The notes: generated by a model not told the origin, from the letters alone. Numbered from the stretch's first letter, positions 43,576-53,036 are shown. The stretch is DNA of 62,020 bases from Paenibacillus sp. LHD-38 (GCF_031157315.1 NZ_JAVIFU010000042.1:1-62020), one strand, 5' to 3'. Program-made: numbers and translations.

Positions 43576-43723
43576 AGTGAACCTCCTCTGCCTAGAATGT
43601 CTTGCGCGGTATGTATTAAGTTTGCCTCGAGTTACGAATAAGGCTAAATATTACATCGGAATACAAGTTTGTATTCTTTAGGTAATATTTTTAACTCGCC
43701 ATGTTAACTGTCAGTCCCATAGA

Positions 43724-43752
43724 AAAGCAGCCGATCGTCATGATTGGCTGTC
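43724..43752 (-). terminator. Hairpin after the Lrp gene
   Basis: CAGCC/GGCTG stem followed by TTTTCT on the minus strand. It resembles the GGCAGCCG hairpins at 61429-61456 and 61564-61583. Confidence 0.5.
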
Positions 43753-43831
43753 GGGGTATAACGGCGAAAATTCTTTACTACGGCCCCAACAACAAAGGTT
43801 CCTCCGAACGCAAGTTATAGAAATGCTGAAG

Positions 43832-44305
43832 TCAACTTTCCCCCGGATGAAACAGCGAAATAATGTTTGAAGCATCATGGCTTGTGACAAGACTTTTATC
43901 CTCGAATCGCGTGGAGAGAACAACGAGAGTTGATGAAAATCCGAAAGCGTTGCAAGTTTCAAGGAAGGTTTCTAAGGTTTCGCTTGTTGCGGTAACAACC
44001 TTCAATAAATAATTGTACTCTCCACTGGTTCTGTAGAAATCGACTATCTCGGAAGCCCCTTCTACGAAAGCTTCGAACTCCTTGCAGTTATTCGATTTAA
44101 ACAGGACAAAAGCGGTTGTATACTTACCAAGCTTAGATGGGGAAAGCACTGCCCGATAGCCCGTAATGACCCCCTGATCCTCCAGCTTCCGAAGTCGTTC
44201 CGTTACAGCCGGCTGCGACATCGTGATGATTCGACTCATCTCGGAAATTGTAATTCTGGCATTTCCGTGAATAATTTCCAATATTTTTCGATCTATGTGA
44301 TCCAT
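43832..44305 (-). CDS. Lrp/AsnC-family transcriptional regulator
   Basis: 157 residues: an N-terminal HTH (DRKILEIIHGNARITISEMS; TERLRKLEDQGVITGYRAVL) and a C-terminal AsnC/RAM ligand domain (FYRTSGEYNYLLKVVTATSE). Such proteins bind DNA as dimers or octamers and sense amino acids or related metabolites. It is divergent from the alpha/beta hydrolase gene and probably controls it. A palindrome CTTATTTAAATAATAAG lies between them (44388-44404). Confidence 0.93.
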   Translation of the reverse strand: MDHIDRKILEIIHGNARITISEMSRIITMSQPAVTERLRKLEDQGVITGYRAVLSPSKLGKYTTAFVLFKSNNCKEFEAFVEGASEIVDFYRTSGEYNYLLKVVTATSETLETFLETCNAFGFSSTLVVLSTRFEDKSLVTSHDASNIISLFHPGES

Positions 44306-44387
44306 GATCAGTGCACCTCATTTTTTAAAGTGAGAGTCGAAAACAACGATAGAATTAAGTTTTTAGACCCCAAACTTCTTAATAATC

Positions 44388-44404
44388 TTATTTAAATAAT
44401 AAGC
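44388..44404. promoter_or_regulatory. Palindrome between Lrp and hydrolase genes
   Basis: CTTATT-TAAAT-AATAAG, perfect six-base arms, 48 bases before the hydrolase ATG; a plausible Lrp-type site. Confidence 0.4.
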
Positions 44405-44451
44405 ACATCCCATTAAAATGTCACTAATAACCAGTAAGGGAGATCGAGAAT

Positions 44452-45279
44452 ATGACGATGACATTAAACGGAACCAAAGCGACTGATGGATTAAACTTTT
44501 ACACGACCGGAGATGGAGTTCGAATTGCTTATCGAATCGAAGGAGCAGCCAGCAAGCCGGTATTAATGCTAGCAAACTCGATCGCCACCACGATGAACAT
44601 GTGGGATGGCCAGCTGGCTGAATTATCTCAGTATTTCCGAGTTCTTCGCTACGACTATCGGGGGCATGGTGACTCGGATACGCCTGACGGTCCATATTCT
44701 TTCGACAGGTTGGGACGGGATGTAATCGAACTGCTCGACGCGCTTCACATCGACCGCGTGCATTTCCTTGGGTTATCATTAGGCGGCGTCGTCGGACAAT
44801 GGCTCGGCATTTATGCTCCAGAGCGGATCGACCGGCTCATTTTGAGTAATACTTCCTCCTACCTGGGACCACCTGAGCAATGGGAGAGACTAATCGCCTC
44901 TGTGCTGCAACCAGAGAACCTTTCCGAATTCGCCGATGTGTTCATGAAAAACTGGTTTCCTTCGCATATGCTAGAATCGGAGGACGTTCTAGTCACGTCT
45001 TTTCGCAAGATGGTGCTCGCTACCCGTTCGCAGGGGATTGCAGGAAGCTGGGCTGCTATCCGAGACATGGATATGCGTCGGACGGCCTCCCTTATCAACA
45101 GCCCGGCACTAGTCATTGCCGGTCAGTATGATACAGTGACGCTTCCCAGCCACGGCGAATTGATTGCCGAGACGGTGCCGAACGCGAAGTTCGTCTTGCT
45201 GCCCGCAGTTCACCTATCTAACATTGAGTATCAAGACGAATTCCTGAGTGTCGTGATCGAATTCTTGCAATCGAGTTAA
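44452..45279 (+). CDS. Alpha/beta-hydrolase, 3-oxoadipate enol-lactonase-like
   Basis: 275 residues with the alpha/beta-hydrolase fold. Nucleophile Ser109 in GLSLGG, catalytic Asp in IAGQYDTVT (about 227) and His in PAVHLSNIE (about 253), plus RYDYRGHGDSD near 67, as in PcaD-type lactonases. GGGAGA lies eight bases before the ATG. No other beta-ketoadipate pathway gene is nearby, so the true substrate may be another ester or lactone. It is controlled divergently with an Lrp-type regulator. Confidence 0.85.
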   Translation: MTMTLNGTKATDGLNFYTTGDGVRIAYRIEGAASKPVLMLANSIATTMNMWDGQLAELSQYFRVLRYDYRGHGDSDTPDGPYSFDRLGRDVIELLDALHIDRVHFLGLSLGGVVGQWLGIYAPERIDRLILSNTSSYLGPPEQWERLIASVLQPENLSEFADVFMKNWFPSHMLESEDVLVTSFRKMVLATRSQGIAGSWAAIRDMDMRRTASLINSPALVIAGQYDTVTLPSHGELIAETVPNAKFVLLPAVHLSNIEYQDEFLSVVIEFLQSS

Positions 45280-45664
45280 TGGAGTAAACCGAAATAGCTT
45301 TAATTTCTTTGACATAGATGATTTGATCGAGAACTATGCCAAAAATGTAAAAGTGACGGTGCAGAGGGTTAACTCTGCGCCGCCATATCTCGATTTCGGG
45401 CCATGAAAGAGCCCTCTTACGGTACCATGAAACCGACAAGGACCTTAATTCGCCGTCATTTATGGTACGGTTCACCGGAATTAATATTCAACTATCCTGC
45501 CCGTTAGCGTAGCGATGGGCTGCCATGTGGCAGCCCTTCAGGGGTGGAACTATCGTGTCCCGTTAGCATTCCTGTAGAGCGTTAAATTTCCGTTTTTCAT
45601 AAAAACGAGCGCCTCGGTACGATGGAAGTACGCAACGTCTACGCTTCGCCTCTTCCCTACTCGA
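45280..45664. other. Noncoding region with hairpins before IS debris
   Basis: No gene seen. It contains an imperfect hairpin at 45357-45382 (possible terminator of the hydrolase gene) and a perfect GGGCTGCC-ATGT-GGCAGCCC hairpin at 45517-45536, preceded by CCTGCCCGTTAG, which recurs near 61543. Confidence 0.4.
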
Positions 45665-45878
45665 GCGGAGCTAAGTAAGCTGCAGCCTCAGAACCTGATT
45701 CAGGGATGGAAAACCATCATGAAACGGCACTGTGGTGCTAGAAAAGCAAAAGCACTCATCGAGCTGGCCAACCATTCTGTAGGATCTCAGTCAGCCACTC
45801 ATTACTACAAGCTCCACTTGGAACAATTGCTCGCCGAGTACGACCTTGCTTGCGAACAGCTAGAGGTTGTGGAGAAGG
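45665..45878 (+). pseudogene. IS110-family transposase fragment
   Basis: Plus-strand frame LSKLQPQNLIQGWKTIMKRH followed by ARKAKALIELANHSVGS and HLEQLLAEYDLACEQLE, the linker/coiled region of IS110-family transposases. It is cut at 45878 where a copied piece of the gene at 49048-51360 begins. Confidence 0.65.
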
Positions 45879-46120
45879 TGATCGTTCCGATCAAAATAAT
45901 ACCAATCATATGTTAAGAGGTCCGGTTTTGCAGCTCGTGTGTAAGCCCTCAATTGTTCGGTGTTCCATTGACCTGCATATTGATTGGAATGCGCGATCAC
46001 ATTCGGATATAATTTTCGGCATAAATCAAACCAACCCTTAAAGGATTTAACAACAGATACGCTAAAATCTTCTTCATCTCCAAATTGCATGCTGACAAGA
46101 TTGGGCAGATTCGCCCTTTG
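45879..46120 (-). repeat. 242-bp copy of an internal part of the gene at 49048-51360
   Basis: Aligns without gaps to 49889-50130 with 10 mismatches (about 96% identity). It encodes part of the catalytic-like region (SFKGWFDL; LLTYDWYYFDRND). Both ends meet unrelated IS sequence, IS110 on the left and IS66 on the right. Confidence 0.92.
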
Positions 46121-46300
46121 GCGAGGATGGTACGGAGACGTTAGAAGAAACACGCTTGACTTTGTAGAGCCAGTACTTGAGTTGATTAATTGAACAGTGA
46201 TTAGCGGCGCACCAGGCTGCGATCGTAAGACCGCTTGCCCGAAAGTCTGTGATTCGTGCACTCCATTCGAGTCTGCGTCGTTCTTAGGTCATCGTGAGGC
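46121..46300 (-). pseudogene. IS66-family TnpA (OrfA) N-terminal fragment
   Basis: The minus strand reads EWSARITDFRASGLTIAAWC followed by AANHCSINQLKYWLYKVK, characteristic of IS66 accessory protein TnpA. The presumed start ATG-ACC is followed at once by TAA near 46288, and the C-terminal half is missing. Confidence 0.65.
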
Positions 46301-46375
46301 AACCTCCAGATTCAAGAAAGCCTTATGATCTCATAGCTGCGGAGGATTTGACGCCTACGTTAATGACACGAAAAA

Positions 46376-46400
46376 AGGCTGACCCCATTAAGGATCAACC
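46376..46400 (-). terminator. Terminator of the AraC/GH16 operon
   Basis: Stem GGTTGATCC/GGGTCAGCC with G-U pairs and an ATTAA loop, followed by six T residues on the minus strand. Confidence 0.8.
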
Positions 46401-46410
46401 GAATTGAAGG

Positions 46411-47310
46411 CTACTGTTTATTTTCCTTACTCTCATATACGCGGACATAATCGACGACCATTTGTGCCGGGAGGACTGCGTTCCCAATATTTCCGCCCCA
46501 TTTCCCGACTTCAGCCGTAATTTGCACGAAAGCGGGCACCTCGGAAACTCCGCCTGCAGACGATCTCCATGTTTCGTTACCGTCGATATAGTAAATGTAT
46601 TCGTCTTTATTCCACTCTAATGCAAAGGTATGGAATCCTTCGTAAATACCCGGGACAACCGGATAGGCCGCCGCACTTTTGTGATCCGCCTCATATCCGT
46701 CCCAGTGCATCGCATGGACAACCGTGTCATTATCCATATACGCAAAAGGCGTTTCCACAATATCGATTTCCGTTCCGTCTTTGCCCTCGTTGCCTACCGT
46801 ATGCGCCCCGTCCGTCATTAGCCAAAACGCAGTCCAAAAGCCTTCTACTTTCGGTATTTTTGCGCGCATCTCATAATAGCCGTATGCCTGCTCGAATATT
46901 CCACTGGTTGTAACCGCCCCAGAGTAATATTTGCCGTCCCTTTCGCTCACTTGAATGATTAAATTGCCCTTGCCATCAAGGAAGGCCTCTTCGTCCGACC
47001 AATAGCCGTCCTTTCGTTGCCATTCCGGCGCATGGTCCCATTTCGTCGGATCCAGAAGTTCCCCTTCGAAATTATCCAAGAACGTAATGTTCCACCCCGC
47101 CTTCTTCATTTCCTGAATCTCCCGCTTTTCGCGCATCCTCTTTTCTTTAGCTTCCTTCTTCACCATGATTTCTTCTTTCATGACTCTCTCTGCTTCCGCC
47201 CCCCCTAGGGCCGCCACATTCGAAGCGGCACCCGCATAACCAACCATAATCGTGATTGATAAAACGCATGCGGCGGCACCCAGCCACTTCTTCCCGATCC
47301 ATTTCTCCAT
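46411..47310 (-). CDS. Secreted GH16-family glycoside hydrolase
   Basis: 299 residues from the ATG at 47310 (MEKWIG): GGGAGG sits nine bases before it, but directly touches the upstream ATG at 47319. Residues 1-29 form a signal peptide. Residues 38-72 are a strongly charged helix (KKEAKEKRMREKREIQEMKK) not part of the fold. The catalytic domain follows with E181-I-D183-I-V-E186 (nucleophile, helper Asp, acid/base) and GFWTAFWLM. GH16 covers endo-beta-glucanases and -galactanases; the subfamily cannot be fixed here. The gene overlaps or abuts the AraC regulator before it, suggesting a small regulated unit. Confidence 0.92.
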   Translation of the reverse strand: MEKWIGKKWLGAAACVLSITIMVGYAGAASNVAALGGAEAERVMKEEIMVKKEAKEKRMREKREIQEMKKAGWNITFLDNFEGELLDPTKWDHAPEWQRKDGYWSDEEAFLDGKGNLIIQVSERDGKYYSGAVTTSGIFEQAYGYYEMRAKIPKVEGFWTAFWLMTDGAHTVGNEGKDGTEIDIVETPFAYMDNDTVVHAMHWDGYEADHKSAAAYPVVPGIYEGFHTFALEWNKDEYIYYIDGNETWRSSAGGVSEVPAFVQITAEVGKWGGNIGNAVLPAQMVVDYVRVYESKENKQ

Positions 47311-47315
47311 TCTGA

Positions 47316-48230
47316 TCATCCTCCCATTCGATTGAATTCGCTTTCAAATCCATCTTTTATGCTAATGGTTCCACCATAACCGGACAATGTAAGATCGAGT
47401 CCTCTTTTTGTATAATCGATACTACTTTCGAGACTTTCCCGGTATTCGCTGGGCAGGAGTTGGTACGTTTCGTAGAACGTGCGGGTAAAATGAGCTTGAT
47501 CGTAAAAACCGCACTGCTCGGCAATTAGACTTATCGTCAGATTTGGATGTTCAAGAAGCGTCTTCGCGCGCCGCAATCGCAGCTTTTTTAACATAGCGAC
47601 CGGCGTATTTCCGTAAATTTTATGAAAATCGCGGCTAAAGTAAACCGGGTGCATATGTACGAGCTCAGCGAGCGTTTCTCTCGTTATTTTTTCGTGCAAA
47701 TGTTCATGCATATACTGAATCACATGACGGAAGCGGTCCTTCCCCTTCAGCAAATCGAGCGGCGCAATATCCAGATTCGTGCGAGCGCTGCTTAGAACCT
47801 CGCTTAATAGCATAAGCATGAGGAAGGTGCAATGCGCTTCCCGGAATGAATGATCTTGCTGCCAATGCTGATATAATTCATAGAAATATTCTTCATAGCG
47901 CGCCGGATCCCGCAACCTAATAATATTTTTCAATGGATACAATTGAAAAAAGTCCACGTCGCCCAATACCTTAAGATCGATATTCATGAACAAGTGAACG
48001 CCTTCATGTTCATTAATGACGCGAATTTCGACGCCCGGGCGGTGGATCATCACGTCGCCGGACGTTGCATGATGGGTTCGGTCCTCCACATAGACGGTAA
48101 CATTCCCTCTCTTTATATAGGAAACGGTGCAATACGATTGGTGAATATGCAGGTTACGAGAGTCATAAGTCGACTCTTCCATGTAATGCAGCGAAGCTTG
48201 CAATTGGTCCCGAATGCTTTGGTTTGTCAT
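47316..48230 (-). CDS. AraC-family transcriptional regulator with cupin sensor domain
   Basis: 304 residues. Residues 20-110 form a cupin-like sugar-sensing domain (VTVYVEDRTHHATSGDVMIH). Two HTH motifs follow at about 185-275 (KITRETLAELVHMHPVYFSR; ISLIAEQCGFYDQAHFTRTF). A 30-residue tail lies beyond the usual end. GAGGGG precedes the ATG. Its stop lies within the first codons of the GH16 reading frame, so it is likely to control that gene. Confidence 0.93.
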   Translation of the reverse strand: MTNQSIRDQLQASLHYMEESTYDSRNLHIHQSYCTVSYIKRGNVTVYVEDRTHHATSGDVMIHRPGVEIRVINEHEGVHLFMNIDLKVLGDVDFFQLYPLKNIIRLRDPARYEEYFYELYQHWQQDHSFREAHCTFLMLMLLSEVLSSARTNLDIAPLDLLKGKDRFRHVIQYMHEHLHEKITRETLAELVHMHPVYFSRDFHKIYGNTPVAMLKKLRLRRAKTLLEHPNLTISLIAEQCGFYDQAHFTRTFYETYQLLPSEYRESLESSIDYTKRGLDLTLSGYGGTISIKDGFESEFNRMGG

Positions 48231-49047
48231 TTATTTCCCCTCTCACTATAAGTTTAATTTTCTCCTGTTTTCTCGTTCATTCTCAATATTTCAACTTTGA
48301 CAACATAAAAGGTTAGGCGGGAACAGAGCTTAGGATCATTTCGTTCCAAAACTGTGGATAGATGATTATGATCGCACAGTGGATCTCCATATTCGCCCTT
48401 GGGGTTTACCCTCCAATGGCACGCTGGGTCCATGCCATTACATTCCTTCGTTCTACCTCTCAAGGGGTGGATTCCGATTCTTGCTTCCTCTACGGGGTCG
48501 TTGCCCTTATGGAATGTTAAACTTCGGCTTCTCCGGTGCTTCCGTTGTCGTAGTTGCTCACTTGTGAATAACGCGAGATTGCAGGTGTTTGCCTCTTTGT
48601 TTTAAGCAGCCTCTTTCAATTAGGGCAGTGAATGTGTCGCATTCCAAGACCCAGCATACAGGAGGCGCTTTTTCTTTTCAAAGTGCAAATTACTTCATTA
48701 TAGGAATGGCTCCTCTAAGGACAACAAGCAGCGGTGATTCATCCCCCGGCTGCTCATCTTCGTTGTTCTTATTCACATTTTTACTTCATCTTGTCATAAT
48801 AGGTTTGACAAAAAGCTGGGGCATCCCAAGGCTCGTACGTGCCGCCAAAACATCAGAACAAGCAGCGGATTTTGGAATATTCCTATAACCGCTGCTTGCA
48901 CTTTGATCAAATCGTTTCGTATAAAAGTTTCAGATTGTTATACCTCACTTCACACCTGAAATCCCTTAAGTCCTATCGATTGTATACTATATTAGATCAT
49001 AAACAACAAGAGGTAATGACTGTTCACTTATCCGAAGCTTATTTGAA
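48231..49047. other. Long region of degraded sequence without intact gene
   Basis: No convincing gene. Positions 48441-48512 are a diverged copy of 61835-61903 (shared CATTCCTTCGTT, CAAGGGG and a TCTTGCT block). Short frames here lack ribosome sites and recognisable domains. It probably consists of IS debris. Confidence 0.5.
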
Positions 49048-51360
49048 CTACTTCCAGAAGAACAAATCTGCCTTGCCTCCGCCAAGCATGATGTCCAACC
49101 GATATTGATTTCCTTTGACGTGAGTCAACTGAACGCGCTCCGTTTCCCCTGTCTCTTTATTGACACGGTACAGTGAGTTTGGACCTTCCCCTTTAACGTC
49201 TAGTTCGAACGTTATCTTCTGACTCGTAATTTCGGATGACCCCGCGTCTCCGCTCGCTGTCAGTCCATTCATAATCATAAAGTATTTCGAATGCGGAGCC
49301 GGAAGGAATTTTTCGTCTTCCTTCGTTAATCCATTAAGCGGTTCGAAATAGCCGATCAGCACATCCCCTTTCAACCCATGATTCGCATTTCCGATATTCT
49401 GAACAGCAATACTCCGAATGCGGGCATCGGCCGAAGGATCCCATAAAGGAATGGAATTCGGTTTGCTATTTGCAACAACATTGCCGTTTGACATATGTTC
49501 TCCCGGAATTATTCGCACATCCGAACTGTTCAAGCGTACGAGATAATCTCCAAGAGTGTTTCCCTGTTTTACCATTTCGGCATAGTGATCATAACTTGGC
49601 GTCAAATTACCGTTATTATTGTGGAATATATACGGATTAATATCATCTTTTCCATCGTCCTTCTCCCAACGGAACAAGTTCAACCATTTCCCTCCCATTG
49701 TCCAGGTAGCAAAAGAAACGATATTGAGCTCGGACTCGGAAGGAACGTAATCTTCCCCGGATTTAAAGCCTTGTGTGTATTGTCCAAAAGCAATCGGCGA
49801 ACGTTCTGTCCCATCATAACCCTCCAAAGCAATGGTTCGAAACATATTAATATCATCATACAATTTTTTGACGCTTCCACCTGGATGCTGATCGTTCCGA
49901 TCAAAATAATACCAATCATAAGTTAAGAGGTCCGGTTTTGCAGCTCGTGTGTAAGCCCTCAATTGTTCGGTGTTCCATTGATCTGCATATTGATTGGAAT
50001 GCACGATCACATCCGGATATAATGTTCGGCTTAAATCAAACCAACCCTTAAAGGATTTAACGACAGATGCGCTAAAATCTTCTTCGTCTCCAAATTGCAT
50101 GCTGACAAGATTGGTCAGATTCGCCCTTTGCTGTTCATTTAGAAAATGCTCTTGCGATGTCGGTCCTGCAACTAAATGCTCAGCGAATGGAGCTTTCGCT
50201 AAAGACCACTGGGAGGCGGGGAGCGCATCATGAAACGCTTGGTTATACATGGGAGCTTCATAGTACGTTGGTGCCGTAAAGTGAATATTCCTCCATTCCT
50301 CGGCCGTAGGGAAATAACGACCAGTCTGATCCGTAGAGATCCATGCTTGTTGCTGCAGTCCTTTATCGATCAACACCCGCTGTCCTCGGGACAATCCCGG
50401 ATCCGCATTCGTGTTATAGACTTCAAGCTCTGAAAGACCTATTCCGGAAACGCCGGATCTTACATTGAATTGTAATCTTAATTTACTGCTGGTTACGGTC
50501 TTGAACTCAACACTTTCTTTGGTCGAAGATGATGTGCCTTGAAACGCCGCTTTCCACTTCGAACCATCCCAATATTGAATGATATACTTACCAATCTTTT
50601 CATTAGGCTGCGAGAAATCTACCCTGTTCAACGGAATGCTATTACCAAAATCCAAATCGAGCGTCGCAGACTTGATGCTATCCTCGGTTTTCCAATAGGA
50701 TCCCGGGTCTGCATCTACTGCTTTGGGGCCATCATATAAAGGATCTGTTACAGGTTCAGCCGGGATGTCCGCTGTGTTATACAACCCGATATCCCAAAAA
50801 CTCGGTTCGACTTTATACGCTTTAATAATTAACCGCATCTTACTGCCTGTCACGGGAGAAAATTCTGCAATTTCCGGTTGAAAATGATTCCTTTCGGTTA
50901 CATTCGTATAGCCTGCTTTAACTTTTCCACCTGAATATGCATCATGCCAAGCACTGTCTGTCCAGTATTGTATTTTATAACTCTCAACCCTGTCGTGAAA
51001 TTGCATCAGCTCCACTCTGTCAAAAGTAGTCTCGCTTCCCAAATCAATATCTAATGTATGAGTCATATCAGCATCTGTCGTTGCCCAACGCGTATCGGGA
51101 TCACCATCCACAACCATCTCTCCGCTATATTTATCGCTTTGAATATTGCTTGCCACTACTGGTTTATGGAGTGCGAGATTATTCCTGGGAACCACTTTAC
51201 TCACATTACTTACAACCACGGTCTTGTTATAGGCCAGATTACCGAGTGAATCCGCAATCTGCGCATAAGACTTTCCATCCGTAGGTATACCCTTAGCAAA
51301 TGCCATCGCAGGCGACAGCATTAATGCCAAGGTTAACGGGAATACGATCAACTTTTTCAA
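49048..51360 (-). CDS. Large secreted discoidin-domain protein with glycosidase-like barrel
   Basis: 770 residues starting at TTG 51360, six bases after GGAGGG. Signal peptide to AMAFAKG. Two F5/8 type C (CBM32-like) domains at about 60-195 (EMVVDGDPDTRWATTDADMT) and 205-320 (AVDADPGSYWKTED; LRLQFNVRSGVSGIGLSELE). The central region (about 335-600) looks like a TIM-barrel glycosidase domain (PTYYEAPMYNQAFHD; NLVSMQFGDEEDFS; LLTYDWYYFDRND; IAFGQYTQGF), family not identified. A beta-sandwich ends it. Related proteins in Paenibacillus are uncharacterised. The TGTAAATGCTTACA site at 51543-51556 suggests carbon control. A 242-bp internal segment is copied at 45879-46120. Confidence 0.8.
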   Translation of the reverse strand: MKKLIVFPLTLALMLSPAMAFAKGIPTDGKSYAQIADSLGNLAYNKTVVVSNVSKVVPRNNLALHKPVVASNIQSDKYSGEMVVDGDPDTRWATTDADMTHTLDIDLGSETTFDRVELMQFHDRVESYKIQYWTDSAWHDAYSGGKVKAGYTNVTERNHFQPEIAEFSPVTGSKMRLIIKAYKVEPSFWDIGLYNTADIPAEPVTDPLYDGPKAVDADPGSYWKTEDSIKSATLDLDFGNSIPLNRVDFSQPNEKIGKYIIQYWDGSKWKAAFQGTSSSTKESVEFKTVTSSKLRLQFNVRSGVSGIGLSELEVYNTNADPGLSRGQRVLIDKGLQQQAWISTDQTGRYFPTAEEWRNIHFTAPTYYEAPMYNQAFHDALPASQWSLAKAPFAEHLVAGPTSQEHFLNEQQRANLTNLVSMQFGDEEDFSASVVKSFKGWFDLSRTLYPDVIVHSNQYADQWNTEQLRAYTRAAKPDLLTYDWYYFDRNDQHPGGSVKKLYDDINMFRTIALEGYDGTERSPIAFGQYTQGFKSGEDYVPSESELNIVSFATWTMGGKWLNLFRWEKDDGKDDINPYIFHNNNGNLTPSYDHYAEMVKQGNTLGDYLVRLNSSDVRIIPGEHMSNGNVVANSKPNSIPLWDPSADARIRSIAVQNIGNANHGLKGDVLIGYFEPLNGLTKEDEKFLPAPHSKYFMIMNGLTASGDAGSSEITSQKITFELDVKGEGPNSLYRVNKETGETERVQLTHVKGNQYRLDIMLGGGKADLFFWK

Positions 51361-51756
51361 GTTAAGCCCTCCTCATATTAATGGTTTAGGTGACAATCTT
51401 TCGAATTATCTTTGATTTCAAGCTGAGTACCTTCCCAAAGACACTGACTCTTCACTATGTCCCTCCTTTCGTGGCCTCACATCGTTTTGAGCAGCTTGTC
51501 TGATCTAGGCTGATATGATGTGCGGAAAGTATAATATGCAGATGTAAATGCTTACAACAAACTGTTTTCTCTAACTAAACTTATTTCCCTATAAGGGGCA
51601 GTTCGGGAGTTATAACCCCAAAACTTGTATACTTAACACAAAAAACCAGATAATACTTGTCAAGCATTACAACTTGGATAAATAATAGAACACTTATATA
51701 CTTTTCTAAACAACACAAATAACCTTCATTGGCGTGGAGGTTATGGATATGGTTTT
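51361..51756. other. Promoter region of the discoidin-domain protein gene
   Basis: Noncoding. It carries the cre-like site described separately and AT-rich promoter-like sequence; no other feature is seen. Confidence 0.4.
51543..51556 (-). promoter_or_regulatory. cre-like site TGTAAATGCTTACA
   Basis: Near-palindrome with TGTAA/TTACA arms, one base off the usual CcpA core CG, about 185 bases upstream of the TTG start. Confidence 0.45.
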
Positions 51757-51887
51757 TCAGGATTTGTAGGGCGCGCTTTTACGGAGGATGGCATAAATGT
51801 GATGGAGAAGTTTGTTGGCGCAAGCGATTTCGACCACCTTGTAATTCCCCGCCAGGCGGTTAATAACGAGCCAGTTCAGTATCGATT
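51757..51887 (-). pseudogene. IS110-family transposase C-terminal fragment
   Basis: Minus-strand reading GNYKVVEIACANKLLHHIYA then ILRKSAPYKS and stop, the C-terminal end of IS110-type transposases. Nothing of the N-terminal catalytic domain is nearby. Confidence 0.6.
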
Positions 51888-51990
51888 GGGCCTAAATGCA
51901 CGGAGAATGCAGGGATACCGTCGCGAAGCAAGGAAGTGTTGGGCTCGCTCATACGTTGCACCATTAATGCTCTTCACGCCTCCCCTGATC

Positions 51991-52290
51991 CTACACGCGA
52001 ACCGCTTGACGAATTGAATGGCCATCCACATTAACACCAAACGATAAGCTTTCGAGATAATTCAGTTGCCTTTTTTCGTACGCTTTGTCCTGCTTCACGA
52101 TTTGGTTGTCTTTTATGATAAAGGGTTCGAATCCCATATCGAGTCCCTTAACGTAATCTGGAAAAAGGAAATTTCCGATGGAATACGCTATCGGTTTTCC
52201 CCGGTCAAATTCCTGCAGGACGTGAGGATGGCTCCCAATAACGGCATCTGCCCCGGCGTCTATCATATCTCTGGCCAATACCCACTTTTG
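51991..52290 (-). pseudogene. CapA/PgsA-like protein C-terminal fragment
   Basis: About 95 residues: ARDMIDAGADAVIGSHPHVL and GKPIAYSIGNFLFPDYV are the conserved GSHPH and SIGNF motifs of CapA-type metallophosphatase-like proteins (poly-gamma-glutamate synthesis). The first 250 or so residues are missing; the frame breaks at about 52290. Not functional. Confidence 0.8.
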
Positions 52291-52708
52291 TTATTCCCCC
52301 CACGTTGCCTTATGAAAAACTCGCCCTCATTATGAAGGCAAAGGAAGCGATTTGAATTGAAGTAACCAGAGTATTTTGAGGCGACTTTTCGTAGATGATA
52401 CAGGTTGCGCTCCAATCTTGTGACATTCTAAGCCGATTTTCGGCATATCCAGAAATTGCAACGTTCGCTGACATAGCCACCGAATATTTCGTGTTCGAAA
52501 ACAAATTAAAACGTAACAAACCGCGAAACATCAAAGATCGGGCGATAAGGATCAGAATATGCAAGGTTGCCCGCTGCGGGAATTTCACTACATGACTTAC
52601 TTACATTTGGTTAGAATCAGTGACGTCAATATGAGCATTCGCTACCCAATATGCGAAATTGTTCTATTGTGGAGCGGTGTAGTTACTACCTGCCCAAGAG
52701 AATGATTA
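52291..52708. other. Unassigned degraded region
   Basis: Overlapping short frames on both strands, none with ribosome site or known domain. Nothing recognisable. Confidence 0.4.
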
Positions 52709-52873
52709 TCAAATACTTATTGTCTCATCTAACCAGCCTTTAACAAATGCCTTTAGTGATGAACTTAACTTTTCTCTACTATCATCTTCATGATTCCAAA
52801 CATAAACTTCTTCGGAATCAACCTTTCTACCATAATCAGCAAACGATGACTTCGTTAAATTCCTGCTGGGCAT
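52709..52873 (-). pseudogene. SMI1/KNR4 (SUKH) family protein, C-terminal remnant
   Basis: A 54-codon frame: MPSRNLTKSSFADYGRKVDS, then EEVYVWNHEDDSREKLSSSL and FVKGWLDETISI. The VYVWNHEDDSRE block and the following helix are typical of the C terminus of SUKH-type proteins, many of which are immunity proteins to contact-dependent toxins. The N-terminal two thirds and any toxin gene are absent. Confidence 0.6.
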
Positions 52874-52897
52874 TGGTGATTACAAGCTTTGAATAAA

Positions 52898-52955
52898 CGT
52901 AAGCGTCAAACAGCCCTCATCATGGCCGCATGGTGGGGGCTGTTTGACGCTTACG
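52898..52955. repeat. Long perfect inverted repeat
   Basis: CGTAAGCGTCAAACAGCCC at 52898-52916 pairs perfectly with 52937-52955 (19 bp), around a 20-base loop. It has no T-run, so it is stronger than but unlike an intrinsic terminator. Confidence 0.85.
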
Positions 52956-52997
52956 ATGGAAAGATTCGTTTGCAATGTGTCGTAACAACAGAAACAA

Positions 52998-53036
52998 GGG
53001 GCGTCCCAGAAGATCTTAGATCTTCTGGGACATCCC
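52998..53036 (-). terminator. Terminator of the transport/fucosidase operon
   Basis: Very long stem GGGGATGTCCCAGAAGATC paired with GATCTTCTGGGACGCCCC and a T-rich tail (TTGTTTCTGTTGTT) on the minus strand, just after the fucosidase stop. Confidence 0.88.
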
